Source of the DNA: a virus
Virus record (IMG/VR): IMGVR_UViG_3300032053_000175
Span: 1 to 41,162 of that record
DNA: 41,162 nt
Reading direction: 5' to 3' (one strand)
Position numbers and translations under genes: made by a program. This document shows, piece by piece, positions 18,327 through 24,285 of this stretch; positions within the stretch are counted from its first letter, which is position 1; every line of letters begins with the position of its first letter. Under the pieces are notes generated by a model that was given only the letters and a program-made list of their open reading frames with translations, made no database searches and was not told where the DNA came from.

Positions 18327-18601
18327 TATTTCACCTTCTGAGAGATTTGAAAGGTCATACCGAACATACTACCTAGTGGGATATAAACCATAGCCCTTGC
18401 AGCCTCACAAAGACCAGGAACTTCAAGGACATCACCACCAACCCATGCGGCTATACCAATCATCAGAATGGCGATACTACCCCACCAAGGTATTGGCGAT
18501 GTATGTATTGGGATGGGATTAGCCACCTGTGTTACAGTGGTTCTAGGATGCATAATGGATTGATAGGAACAGTGTAGTAGAATGGATAAGAACTTAGTCA
18601 A
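18326..18601 (-). CDS. Small membrane protein
   Basis: 91 residues from a TTG start with GGGAG 6 bases upstream, overlapping the terS stop by 8 bases. It has a short N-terminal hydrophobic patch, then a strong membrane helix (about 39-56, WWGSIAILMIGIAAWVGG) and a second hydrophobic stretch (about 62-85, LCEAARAMVYIPLGSMFGM). It could be a holin-like or membrane-anchoring late protein. There is no recognised family. It is the second gene of the late operon, so lysis timing is one possible role. Confidence 0.65.
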   Translation of the reverse strand: MTKFLSILLHCSYQSIMHPRTTVTQVANPIPIHTSPIPWWGSIAILMIGIAAWVGGDVLEVPGLCEAARAMVYIPLGSMFGMTFQISQKVK

Positions 18602-19121
18602 CCTGTGCTCCCTTCATAGTTGTAGTTTCCTTTCTTAACCTAATTTCTAACACGGTACGAGTGTAGTCAAAACCGTCACCACTGTTGCCATTACTGCCAG
18701 CCATTTGCTTAATCATGGCGTATTGCTGTGGAGTGTAGAACTTCCTAATCAGCTTGATGTAGTCCTGCTCAGGTTCAGTCAGTGTTTCACCGGTTGCATC
18801 CTTGAACAGGACGTTGAAATCCTTAGCCAGCACCAGCCTAAAGTTGCGGGTGAATTCTATGTCCACCAACTTATTGGACAGGTCATCCCTTAGGTCGGTC
18901 TTAGCCTTCTCCTCTAATGCAACAAAGACAGGGTCGTCCTCTCGCCATCTGTGAACCGTCTTGAGATGGATGTCAGCCAACTTGACAGACTCCATGATGG
19001 AAAACCCTGCTATGATGTAACTGAGGTATTTGGCTTTCTTGCTACCCTCAGTGTAGTAGGGTATCAGTGCCATGACTAAGGATTCTGTGGAAGTTGGCTC
19101 AGCTGGTACTATGTCTGACAT
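18594..19121 (-). CDS. terS: Terminase small subunit (putative)
   Basis: 175 residues, first gene of the late operon. Residues about 28-66 contain a helix-turn-helix-like segment with YIIAGFSIMESVKLADIHL followed by KTVHRWREDDPVF. The pattern 'recognition helix then H-R-W-x-x-D-P-x-F' is typical of phage small terminase subunits that bind pac or cos DNA. The rest is helical and charged, fitting oligomerisation and motor contact. It is separated from terL by seven small and structural genes, which is unusual. GAGG lies 4-5 bases before ATG, very close to the transcription start. Confidence 0.75.
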   Translation of the reverse strand: MSDIVPAEPTSTESLVMALIPYYTEGSKKAKYLSYIIAGFSIMESVKLADIHLKTVHRWREDDPVFVALEEKAKTDLRDDLSNKLVDIEFTRNFRLVLAKDFNVLFKDATGETLTEPEQDYIKLIRKFYTPQQYAMIKQMAGSNGNSGDGFDYTRTVLEIRLRKETTTMKGAQVD

Positions 19122-19139
19122 TTGTCCTCACTTGCTCTT

Positions 19140-19168
19140 ATTGTAGCACAGTTTGAGCCGATTGTCAA
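19140..19168 (-). promoter_or_regulatory. Main late promoter (leftward)
   Basis: Minus strand: -35 TTGACA (19168-19163), 17-bp spacer, -10 TACAAT (19145-19140), giving a leader of only about 12 bases before terS. The -10 is embedded in CTGTGCTACAATAAG, nearly the same as the scaffold promoter's GTGTGCTACAATAAGG, and it contains the TGTGCTA half-site of the phage operator repeat. Confidence 0.8.
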
Positions 19169-19175
19169 CCTATAC

Positions 19176-19195
19176 AGTGTTATAGCTAATAGTAC
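19176..19195 (+). promoter_or_regulatory. Upstream late-promoter motif, copy 1
   Basis: AGTGTTATAGCTAATAGTAC, just upstream of the leftward -35 box. It is repeated with few changes 57 bp to the right and once at 4.87 kb upstream of the scaffold promoter. Likely a binding site for a phage or host regulator, or bent AT-rich DNA. Confidence 0.5.
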
Positions 19196-19232
19196 AGTAA
19201 GTATAGACTAGGGCAATCCATGGAAGCTATTT

Positions 19233-19252
19233 AGTGTTATAACTAATACTAT
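19233..19252 (+). promoter_or_regulatory. Upstream late-promoter motif, copy 2
   Basis: AGTGTTATAACTAATACTAT, lying between the leftward late promoter and the rightward early promoter, about 30 bp before the early -35. Two copies 57 bp apart between divergent promoters could allow looping or co-operative binding that sets the early/late switch. Confidence 0.5.
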
Positions 19253-19281
19253 ATTATTAAATTACAGTATAGCCTGGCTAC

Positions 19282-19310
19282 TTGACAAGAATCAGCCTTT
19301 ATGATATAAT
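19282..19310 (+). promoter_or_regulatory. Main early promoter (rightward)
   Basis: -35 TTGACA (19282-19287), 17-bp spacer, -10 TATAAT (19305-19310), with an extended TG at 19302-19303. This is a near-consensus sigma70 promoter. It drives the first early operon starting at 19339 and points away from the late promoter 114 bp to its left. Confidence 0.9.
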
Positions 19311-19338
19311 CTATATATAAATCAGAGTTGGAGGTTGA

Positions 19339-19572
19339 TTGACTACAGGTTGGGGATTCTACATGCAGGGAAGTGACCAGATGGTCGAAGTTGATGAGTT
19401 GGGGTCGGAGTTGTCCACAGAACTTCATTGTCCGGTGCATTATCCAGCATTTGGCAAGAACCTGTTTGAGTGCCAGTGTGGAGTGATATTCCCAGTATAT
19501 CTGGTCAAGGGTAAGAACTGGGAGCTAATTAGACGGAAGCATGAAGAGGAAAGAAGGTACTCACTGGTATGA
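19339..19572 (+). CDS. Small zinc-knuckle protein, first early gene
   Basis: 77 residues from a TTG start at 19339; GGAGG ends 4 bases before it. The alternative ATG at 19363 lacks a good ribosome site. C31-P-x-H34 and C45-x-C47 could bind one zinc ion. The N-terminus is acidic, the C-terminus basic and helical (RRKHEEERRYSLV). First product of the early operon, so it may take part in host take-over. That role is inferred from position only. It ends in an ATGA overlap with the next gene. Confidence 0.65.
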   Translation: MTTGWGFYMQGSDQMVEVDELGSELSTELHCPVHYPAFGKNLFECQCGVIFPVYLVKGKNWELIRRKHEEERRYSLV

Positions 19573-19868
19573 TAGAAATAACAATTTATTACCCAATAGG
19601 TAGGAAAGTTGATGAACCATCAGGAGATAAGGTTAGGGTAGAATTTGTATTACCAAAAAGACCGTTCCTATTTTGGTCAGACGTGAGTATAGGAGAACAG
19701 GTCGTGTATCCAAAAGGTTTCGGTATAGCTTGGTATGACTTTGAAAGAGCCCGACTACTGTTTGCACCTATACCGTTCAACCTATTGGTTGGAGCATTGA
19801 TTTGGTCTTGGCATTGGGTAAGGTTTGGGCAAGCTGCTTGGTTTGAGAGGCATACTAAACACAAATGA
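19569..19868 (+). CDS. Small early protein with one hydrophobic helix
   Basis: 99 residues. The N-terminal 60 residues look beta-rich (MIEITIYYPIG, then KVRVEFVLPKRPFLFW). A hydrophobic stretch lies at about 65-82 (LLFAPIPFNLLVGALIWSW), followed by a basic, aromatic tail (WVRFGQAAWFERHTKHK). It could be a peripheral or single-pass membrane protein. The ATG overlaps the preceding TGA and its own stop overlaps the next ATG, so translation is coupled through three genes. Function unknown. Confidence 0.6.
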   Translation: MIEITIYYPIGRKVDEPSGDKVRVEFVLPKRPFLFWSDVSIGEQVVYPKGFGIAWYDFERARLLFAPIPFNLLVGALIWSWHWVRFGQAAWFERHTKHK

Positions 19869-20308
19869 CTATACCTAATGTAACAATAACCTGGTGCCAA
19901 AGAACTGCTGTCTGTCAATGGTGTGAACAACCTATAGAGGCAGGTACAGCCTTAGTTAAAGTTTTTTTCTGGAATAAAGGGGATGATGGTAGTAGGAACT
20001 GGAATACCACTCAATATTACCACTTTCCAGCCTGCTACTCTGCACAAGGCTTGGACTACCTCAGTCGTAATCCGTATGTAGCCAAGCACAAAGGTAATGT
20101 CAGCAAGTTGTCACCGGAGGATAGAAAAAAGCGTTACCTGCTGGTCAGAAGGTTTAATGAGTTGGTACAGAGGAAGAAAGAGATTAAGTTGCCATACCCA
20201 GACAGTATCCCATCCGAAATCCGACTCAATGACCGCATGGTTGAGGTAATGATGGAGATGGCTAGTTTAGGAGGTATACCTAAAAGATGGGTGGAGAAAC
20301 TAAGTTAG
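19865..20308 (+). CDS. Zinc-finger protein (phage type)
   Basis: 147 residues. Zinc-binding residues C11, C17, C20, H53 and C57 form a treble-clef or PARP-like finger: CQWCEQPIEAGTA, then YYHFPAC. The remainder is helical and basic (SPEDRKKRYLLVRRFNELVQRKKEIKLPYP). It resembles small early phage proteins that bind nucleic acid. It overlaps its upstream neighbour by 4 bases and the downstream one by 22 bases. No specific family is claimed. Confidence 0.65.
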   Translation: MTIPNVTITWCQRTAVCQWCEQPIEAGTALVKVFFWNKGDDGSRNWNTTQYYHFPACYSAQGLDYLSRNPYVAKHKGNVSKLSPEDRKKRYLLVRRFNELVQRKKEIKLPYPDSIPSEIRLNDRMVEVMMEMASLGGIPKRWVEKLS

Positions 20309-20529
20309 ATAGGCAGTATAGGGCTTACCTGGCCTCAGATGTCTGGAGATGCCCTGCTGCACCGATTGACAACCAAGTACCGCTGCAAGTTGAGTGTGGG
20401 ACTGGTGCCCACTACTGGTTGTCAAGGTGGTTTGGGGACAAGCTAGGTCAAGTGTTTTGTTGCAAGTATTGTTATGCCATTAGAAGGTTCGAGGTAGACA
20501 GGAAGGCTGAGAGGTCACCTTATTTCTAA
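20287..20529 (+). CDS. Small Cys-rich early protein
   Basis: 80 residues, overlapping the preceding gene by 22 bases. Cysteines at 22, 37, 58, 59 and 62 include a CKYC knuckle near the end (C59-x-x-C62), suggesting a small zinc ribbon. The start ATG at 20287 has GGAGG about 11 bases upstream, rather far. It is the last gene of the first early operon. A long non-coding region follows. Function unknown. Confidence 0.55.
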   Translation: MGGETKLDRQYRAYLASDVWRCPAAPIDNQVPLQVECGTGAHYWLSRWFGDKLGQVFCCKYCYAIRRFEVDRKAERSPYF

Positions 20530-20889
20530 TAACCTGGTTGCTATCCAAACATGAATACTGGTTGGCATGGATTTTTGGAAATTTTGGATTTTGAGAGTCC
20601 ACCTCGGAAAGAGCATGTCCATCTCATAATGTACGCACCCGTACCTCGCTGTCTCTCCTGCGTTGGTAGCACAAATGTACTAGAGGTCGAGGCATAGTAC
20701 AAATGTACTAGCATCCCACGTGTTAGCTGGAGTTAGTACAAGTGTGCTAGTTGGGTTGCTTGTTGTCTAGGTAGCACAAGTGTGCTAGGACACTCCGGCA
20801 AAAATATCGTGTGGCATACCTAGAGTGAGCGTGAGCGAGGTTGAACGAGCATGAGTGAACTAACTACTTGAGGTTGACTACCAACACAC
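20530..20889. other. Non-coding region with direct and inverted repeats; possible replication origin
   Basis: 360 bases without a supported gene. It holds four 17-bp near-palindromes (20667-20788) and a related pair of direct repeats, GAGCGTGAGCGA (20827-20838) and GAGCATGAGTGA (20847-20858). The first 130 bases show nothing beyond T-rich runs. Repeated palindromes beside an early promoter fit an operator array or an iteron-type origin. Neither is proven. Confidence 0.5.
20667..20788. repeat. Four copies of a 17-bp near-palindrome (operator/iteron array)
   Basis: Copies at 20667-20683, 20695-20711, 20734-20750 and 20772-20788 follow TAGYACAARTGTRCTAG, two 7-base arms (TAGYACA / TGTRCTA) round a 2-base centre. 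Starts are 28, 39 and 38 bp apart. Related sites occur at 21812-21828 (spacer 4), at 21882-21897 beside a promoter, and as half-sites over both late promoters. Dyad symmetry suggests binding by a dimeric repressor or initiator. Confidence 0.75.
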
Positions 20890-20918
20890 TTGACAAGCGT
20901 AGTACCTAGTGATATACT
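20890..20918 (+). promoter_or_regulatory. Promoter for the 191-residue gene
   Basis: -35 TTGACA (20890-20895), 17-bp spacer, -10 TATACT (20913-20918) with extended TG at 20910-20911. The spacer contains TAGTAC-CTAG, a partial match to the 17-bp operator. The transcript would have a leader of about 190 bases. Confidence 0.8.
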
Positions 20919-20924
20919 GTAGAT

Positions 20925-21116
20925 AGTTGAAGAAGAAGTGAGGATAGAATGAAACAAGGTACACTAGCTACAGGCTAGCAGTCCGGTGACAAAGAAAGTC
21001 TAGGCATCAACCAATCAAATGGTTGCTAGACAGAATAGATGGCTACTATTGGAGTAGCGAGGTGTTAAAAGCGGCAACGTTTAACACAACCAAAATAAAT
21101 TAAAAGGAAGTGTTAA
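20925..21116 (+). promoter_or_regulatory. Structured mRNA leader with four hairpins and possible start-codon switch
   Basis: Hairpins visible by eye: 20964-20978 (CTAGC/GCTAG), 20999-21030 (TCTAG...CAACCA/TGGTTG...CTAGA), 21042-21058 (GCTACT/AGTAGC) and 21062-21087 (GTGTTAAA/TTTAACAC). GTGTTAAA recurs at 21110-21117, across the ribosome-site spacer and first base of the ATG, so TTTAACAC could pair with either copy. That would let the RNA choose between an open and a masked start. The class of switch and any ligand are unknown. Confidence 0.6.
20949..20978 (+). CDS. Possible 9-codon leader peptide
   Basis: ATG at 20949 with GAGG 5 bases upstream encodes MKQGTLATG and stops at a TAG that is part of the first leader hairpin. 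Position and size fit a leader peptide that couples ribosome movement to hairpin choice. It is very short and could be chance. Confidence 0.3.
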   Translation: MKQGTLATG

Positions 21117-21692
21117 ATGGATTTCGAACTCTATAAGCAAGGAATGGCAGCCGCAATTGCCAACAATGACATCCAGGCCATCGAGAAGCTTAATGCCGAG
21201 TGGAACAAGGACAAAGCCGAGCGCCGGAAGGCACAACTTGAGGCTGAGCAGAAAGAGGCGGTGGCATTGGCTGGAGTCCGTGAGAAGGTGGCAATCGAGA
21301 TACATGAGAGGTTGATTGCCAACAAGCCTATTAATAACCTGGTTGCAAGGTTGCAAGAGGTTAAGGCTCACGGGTTCACGTTCAAGCTGGATGAGGACGG
21401 CATCACCTACAAGGCGGTGGCGTTGACTGTACCGACCATCAAGGCTAAGCGGGAAGGAACTGGCAATGGTGGGGGCGCAGGTAAGACCAAGGACGAATAC
21501 GGGATGAGCCTGCAAGAGGTATACGACAAGTTCCATACGGCTGAGGATGAGGTCAAACTAGCCGAGGCTAAGGCCGCCGACGAGGATGTTAAGGCAAAAA
21601 CAGGCAAGTCCAATCAGGTTAACCAATGGCGGGTGAAAAACTCGGTGAAGGTAAGGGTAATTGCGGACGGTACCCTTAAACCTCAGAAGTAA
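21117..21692 (+). CDS. Abundant early protein, coiled-coil plus basic domain, unknown
   Basis: 191 residues with an AAGGAAG site. Residues about 5-80 form a charged helix (AIEKLNAEWNKDKAERRKAQ). A Gly-rich hinge (GTGNGGGAGK, about 116-124) leads to a second helical region and a short beta end rich in Lys/Val (VKNSVKVRVIADGTLKPQK). Codon choice differs clearly from neighbours (more C/G in third position, CGC and CGG for Arg). It has its own promoter, structured leader and terminator, so it is a single-gene unit probably made in quantity. A DNA-binding or chromatin-like role is possible. Confidence 0.75.
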   Translation: MDFELYKQGMAAAIANNDIQAIEKLNAEWNKDKAERRKAQLEAEQKEAVALAGVREKVAIEIHERLIANKPINNLVARLQEVKAHGFTFKLDEDGITYKAVALTVPTIKAKREGTGNGGGAGKTKDEYGMSLQEVYDKFHTAEDEVKLAEAKAADEDVKAKTGKSNQVNQWRVKNSVKVRVIADGTLKPQK

Positions 21693-21706
21693 CTAGGTTC
21701 AAAATA

Positions 21707-21743
21707 GGGTGTGAGGATAGTTGCCTAACTCATACCCTTTTTT
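21707..21743 (+). terminator. Rho-independent terminator
   Basis: Stem GGGTGTGAG (21707-21715) pairs with CTCATACCC (21729-21737), 9 bp with one G-U, followed by six T. It ends the single-gene transcript of the 191-residue protein. Confidence 0.9.
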
Positions 21744-21897
21744 GTGGTCTCAGGACAAGGTAAATGGTAGTCGAGGGGATAGGACATCCTCCGGACATTC
21801 GAGGACAAAGGTAGTACACAATTGTACCTTAGATTTGTTATGTAAAGTTAGGCGAGACTGTGGCTGGCACGTTATGTAAACTAGCACAAATGTTCTA
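21744..21897. promoter_or_regulatory. Intergenic control segment with operator-like sites
   Basis: This gap contains an operator relative at 21812-21828 (TAGTACA, 4-base centre, TGTACC) and a site at 21882-21897 (TAGCACA-AA-TGTTCTA) that ends right at the -35 box of the next promoter. No gene is supported here. The site beside the promoter suggests repression of the second early operon. Confidence 0.6.
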
Positions 21898-21927
21898 TTG
21901 ACAGAATCAATACCACCATGATATAAT
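21898..21927 (+). promoter_or_regulatory. Second early operon promoter
   Basis: -35 TTGACA (21898-21903), 18-bp spacer, -10 TATAAT (21922-21927) with extended TG at 21919-21920. It drives the long run of small genes from 21957. An operator-like near-palindrome abuts the -35. Confidence 0.85.
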
Positions 21928-21956
21928 AGAGGTATAGCACGACATAAGGAATTGAG

Positions 21957-22214
21957 TTGGACTACCTAGACAACAAGGAAATACTGGAGCAGGCTAGCAT
22001 AGGCAATCGTGAACGGGTTGCAGTTGTGGTTGAGTCTGAATTTTACCCTGATGGTAGCCAATCAACCTGGAGCACAGGTTATTATGATTGTCCTAGATGT
22101 GGCAGCAACTATACCTACTATATTAGCATTATAGAGGAGTATACAGAAACTCATGGATGGTACTGTGAGGAATGTTTCCTACTTTGGGAATATGTAGAGG
22201 TGAGTGATGGATGA
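21957..22214 (+). CDS. Small zinc-ribbon protein
   Basis: 85 residues from a TTG start with AAGGA about 7 bases upstream. C45-x-x-C48 and C70-x-x-C73 (CPRC, CEEC) make a classic four-cysteine zinc ribbon. The N-terminal 40 residues are acidic. It is the first gene of the second early operon and is followed by another zinc-ribbon gene of the same style, perhaps an ancient duplication. DNA or protein binding is expected. Nothing more specific can be said. Confidence 0.65.
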   Translation: MDYLDNKEILEQASIGNRERVAVVVESEFYPDGSQSTWSTGYYDCPRCGSNYTYYISIIEEYTETHGWYCEECFLLWEYVEVSDG

Positions 22215-22434
22215 CCTCGAAGGACAGACAATCCATTCTTGTATTGGTACATTCCAATCCGAGGTGCTAAGCTGGGATGCAGTTGATACCAGAGCCCACA
22301 TCTGCCCGACTATCACTTGTCCTTATTGTGGTCGAACAGGGCAGTTCCAAATCATGGTAGGCAAGCACTATGCCAATTACTGTCCTGGTTGTGAGATAAC
22401 ATGGAGATGGAAGTTTGAAAGAAAGGAGGTATAG
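22207..22434 (+). CDS. Small zinc-ribbon protein
   Basis: 75 residues from ATG at 22207 (a GTG lies one codon before), with GAGG upstream and the start overlapping the previous stop region. C38-x-x-C41 and C59-x-x-C62 (CPYC, CPGC) form a zinc ribbon and C33 is extra. Aromatic-basic C-terminus ITWRWKFERKEV. It is the second of two adjacent ribbons and may work with its neighbour. Confidence 0.65.
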   Translation: MDDLEGQTIHSCIGTFQSEVLSWDAVDTRAHICPTITCPYCGRTGQFQIMVGKHYANYCPGCEITWRWKFERKEV

Positions 22435-22437
22435 CCG

Positions 22438-22623
22438 ATGGCTGAGTTTAATCCCCAGGCTATGGACAATGCCGCCGATGAGGCAGAAGAGGAACTAAAC
22501 ACCCTTGATGCAGAGGCAGTCAACCTCATAGCTAATTGGTGGTACAAGTGGTTCATGCAGGCTGGACATAAGAGACTAGGTAGAATACTGGTTCAGATGG
22601 CTAAGGAAATGGAGGATGAATAA
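22438..22623 (+). CDS. Small acidic helical protein
   Basis: 61 residues with GGAGG 8 bases upstream. Acidic N-terminal half (NAADEAEEELNTLDAEAV) and a helical aromatic centre (IANWWYKWFMQAG) ending acidic (QMAKEMEDE). No motif or family is recognised. Tightly packed between two small genes of the operon. Confidence 0.6.
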   Translation: MAEFNPQAMDNAADEAEEELNTLDAEAVNLIANWWYKWFMQAGHKRLGRILVQMAKEMEDE

Positions 22624-22625
22624 CC

Positions 22626-22841
22626 ATGTACACAGACCGCAATTATAAAACCAAGAAGGCACTCAAGGAAGACCTAGCCGCCGGTAAACACATTACAGTA
22701 TACCAGCCCAATGCTGACCTTACTGGAGCCAAAGTACCTACCAATGGCACAGTCTACCTCGAAGGCCCACACTATCCCTCGCCTCATACCTGGTACGCAC
22801 AGGTAGAGTTGAGGGACGGCATTATAGTTAAGGTGAAGTAA
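22626..22841 (+). CDS. Small conserved phage protein, unknown
   Basis: 71 residues with the distinctive text KKALKEDLAAGKHITVYQP and TNGTVYLEGPHYPSPHTWY. The N-terminal helix followed by a compact beta sheet is a pattern I recall from many uncharacterised small phage proteins. The family name cannot be given. GGAGG lies about 10 bases before ATG. It ends 1 base before the next gene. Confidence 0.7.
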   Translation: MYTDRNYKTKKALKEDLAAGKHITVYQPNADLTGAKVPTNGTVYLEGPHYPSPHTWYAQVELRDGIIVKVK

Positions 22842-22842
22842 A

Positions 22843-23034
22843 ATGGAAAAGATACCACCACACAGCAGTTGGCAACTACCAGCCACCGCCAAACAAAAGC
22901 GTGCCATAGCCCAACTTTGTACCTATCTCGGTTACCACGAACCAATCGAGGAAAAGCCTATGACCCGATGGGAAGCACGCAACATGATTGCAGGATTTAG
23001 AGAGGAAAGAAAAAGGAGGAAAGCCAATGACTAA
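22843..23034 (+). CDS. Small basic helical protein
   Basis: 63 residues. The segment ATAKQKRAIAQLCTYLG followed by EKPMTRWEARNMI recalls a short SAP/DUF3072-like helical module that often accompanies phage DNA metabolism genes. The C-terminus is strongly basic (REERKRRKAND). Nucleic-acid binding is plausible. The last 8 bases overlap the next start, and its AGGAGG serves that gene. Confidence 0.6.
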   Translation: MEKIPPHSSWQLPATAKQKRAIAQLCTYLGYHEPIEEKPMTRWEARNMIAGFREERKRRKAND

Positions 23035-23335
23035 TTACCAGGTAGTACAGGCATTTTGGACCAACAGTGATAAACCATGCCACAGCCGCTCACTCTCTTA
23101 TAAGGATGGCAAGTTGCTCAGTTACGATACCTGTATCCTACAACGGGTAAATGGTATGGTATTCGGTAACTACACCCAGTATTCCAGCACCACATCACGG
23201 CACCAATCCCAGGCTAGGATATATGATGCCGACAAAATCCTATACGGTGTACCCGTAGGAACCTCCAGCTTACTGTTCTTTGCCGAAATAGAAAGAGACA
23301 GGCTGGATGATATGATTAAGAAGGCTCTGTCATAG
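23027..23335 (+). CDS. Hypothetical early protein
   Basis: 102 residues starting at ATG 23027 (MTNYQVVQ), preceded by AGGAGG at 7 bases; an earlier in-frame start would overlap the previous gene without need. Beta-rich, with SSTTSRHQSQARIYD near the centre and a helical end (FAEIERDRLDDMIKKALS). No known family. The gap after it carries an AT-rich element resembling the late-promoter motif. Confidence 0.6.
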   Translation: MTNYQVVQAFWTNSDKPCHSRSLSYKDGKLLSYDTCILQRVNGMVFGNYTQYSSTTSRHQSQARIYDADKILYGVPVGTSSLLFFAEIERDRLDDMIKKALS

Positions 23336-23386
23336 TCTATTTATATATAGTATTATCTATAATAAAGTATAGACAAGGAGAGGTCA
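23336..23386. promoter_or_regulatory. AT-rich gap with motif like the late-promoter element
   Basis: Contains TATAGTATTATCTATAATA (about 23346-23364), similar to the reverse complement of the late-promoter motif, and a TATAAT at 23358-23363 without a good -35 box. It could be a weak promoter or regulator site for the next small genes. Confidence 0.35.
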
Positions 23387-23539
23387 ATGCGTTACCGAAT
23401 CAAGTGGATATCCAAAGGTACTACTAGGCTTGAGGCTAGGGATGAGCATGATGCTGAGGTAAAGTTTGAGGAGAAGGAGGACTATGAACTTGCTGAGGAC
23501 ATGGTTACAAGAGAAGTTGAGGAAATCGAGGAGATATGA
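23387..23539 (+). CDS. 50-residue acidic peptide
   Basis: ATG at 23387 with AAGGAG upstream. The N-terminus is basic and beta-like (MRYRIKWISKGTTRL), the rest very acidic (EEKEDYELAEDM, EVEEIEEI). Its stop lies 1 base before the next ATG. The clean spacing and ribosome sites on both sides show it is a real gene and that the overlapping frame starting at 23466 is not. Acidic peptides of this size may mimic DNA or bind host proteins. Inference only. Confidence 0.65.
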   Translation: MRYRIKWISKGTTRLEARDEHDAEVKFEEKEDYELAEDMVTREVEEIEEI

Positions 23540-23540
23540 C

Positions 23541-23711
23541 ATGGGCAAGGATATGGTCAGAAAGCGTAATGAGGAATGGGAAGGACTAGAGCAGACTATC
23601 ATTGACTTGGTGAAGGAATACTACCGACTCAGTGGGATGGTAGCCTACGAACCACTCGACCAGGACTGGGACAGCCTCGTTCAAGGAGATGACGATGGTC
23701 AGCCTATGTGA
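23541..23711 (+). CDS. Small helical protein
   Basis: 56 residues from ATG 23541, with GAGGAGAT upstream. Helical and amphipathic (EEWEGLEQTIIDLVKEYYRL), acidic C-terminus. No motif recognised. The gene overlaps the following Cys-rich gene by 17 bases. Confidence 0.6.
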   Translation: MGKDMVRKRNEEWEGLEQTIIDLVKEYYRLSGMVAYEPLDQDWDSLVQGDDDGQPM

Positions 23712-23934
23712 GGACTGCCTAGCTAACAAGACTTGTGAGGATGCTGGAGATAAGGTATCCAAGTGCAGTAGATACCATGTCTCATTCGTAGATAGGTTCT
23801 GTATCAACTGTAGCCACAATAGGACAATCAATACCATAACAAGGAAGGTGTCCCCTCATTGTGGAATCTACTCCTGTGACTGCACCACAGCTATACTTAA
23901 CCACAAATTTCCTCCTAGGTTTATAAAGCTGTGA
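23695..23934 (+). CDS. Nine-cysteine small zinc-binding protein
   Basis: 79 residues. I choose ATG 23695, since GGAG lies 6 bases before it; an in-frame ATG two codons earlier is too close to that site. Cysteines at 5, 8, 14, 24, 36, 39, 56, 61 and 63, plus histidines, could bind two zinc ions. The pairs CEDC and CINC are ribbon knuckles. It is basic near the end. Typical of the Cys-rich early cluster of this phage. Confidence 0.6.
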   Translation: MVSLCEDCLANKTCEDAGDKVSKCSRYHVSFVDRFCINCSHNRTINTITRKVSPHCGIYSCDCTTAILNHKFPPRFIKL

Positions 23935-24128
23935 TTATCCGCTGTGCCTGGTGTGGAAGGATAACTGGAAACAAGCCACCTTATGGAGGTAAATATGATA
24001 GTGAGGTAACTGATGGCATTTGTCCTCAATGTTTTGATAAGGAGGTAGGACACCTTGAGCAAAAGGAAAAATCGGGAGAGAGCAAACCAATTCATCTACA
24101 GGAATGGGACCAAGATACCGAGAGCTAG
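23931..24128 (+). CDS. Small zinc-ribbon protein
   Basis: 65 residues from a GTG start that overlaps the preceding stop (GTGA). C5-x-x-C8 (CAWC) and C31-x-x-C34 (CPQC) frame a short loop: the pattern 'CAWCGRI ... DGICPQC' is common in bacterial and phage small zinc ribbons. The acidic, Gln-rich tail overlaps the next gene by 74 bases, so its last third may be partly constrained by the other frame. Confidence 0.55.
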   Translation: MIIRCAWCGRITGNKPPYGGKYDSEVTDGICPQCFDKEVGHLEQKEKSGESKPIHLQEWDQDTES

Positions 24129-24285
24129 TTGGGATAAGTATCAAAAGGAACTAAGAGAGGTGGTTGAGGCTGAGAGGCTAGCTAAACTAGGCTTGGTTAG
24201 AGCCAAATCGAATATACTAACACCGGAAGAGGTGTTGAAGGAAAGGAGAGCAACTCATGGAAAGAATCTACATAGAATTCGATGA
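24055..24285 (+). CDS. Small basic protein
   Basis: 76 residues from a TTG start at 24055. The N-terminus KNRERANQFIYRNGTKIPRASW recalls short phage proteins that begin with a basic helix and a compact F-I-Y-R-N-G turn. A helix-rich middle (KYQKELREVVEAERLAK) follows. It overlaps the preceding zinc ribbon by 74 bases and the next gene by 29. No function assigned. Confidence 0.55.
   Translation: MSKRKNRERANQFIYRNGTKIPRASWDKYQKELREVVEAERLAKLGLVRAKSNILTPEEVLKERRATHGKNLHRIR

Noticed and set aside
20530-20660. tRNA or ncRNA in the first part of the 20.5-kb gap
   Set aside because: No cloverleaf arms or strong stems were found; only T-rich runs are visible.
20667-20788. CRISPR-like array
   Set aside because: Repeats are only 17 bp, palindromic and spaced irregularly (28, 39, 38 bp) with no cas genes; they fit operators or iterons.
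23466-23540. Upstream extension MRRRRTMNLL of the 56-residue gene
   Set aside because: It overlaps the clearly translated 50-residue acidic peptide; ATG 23541 has its own ribosome site.
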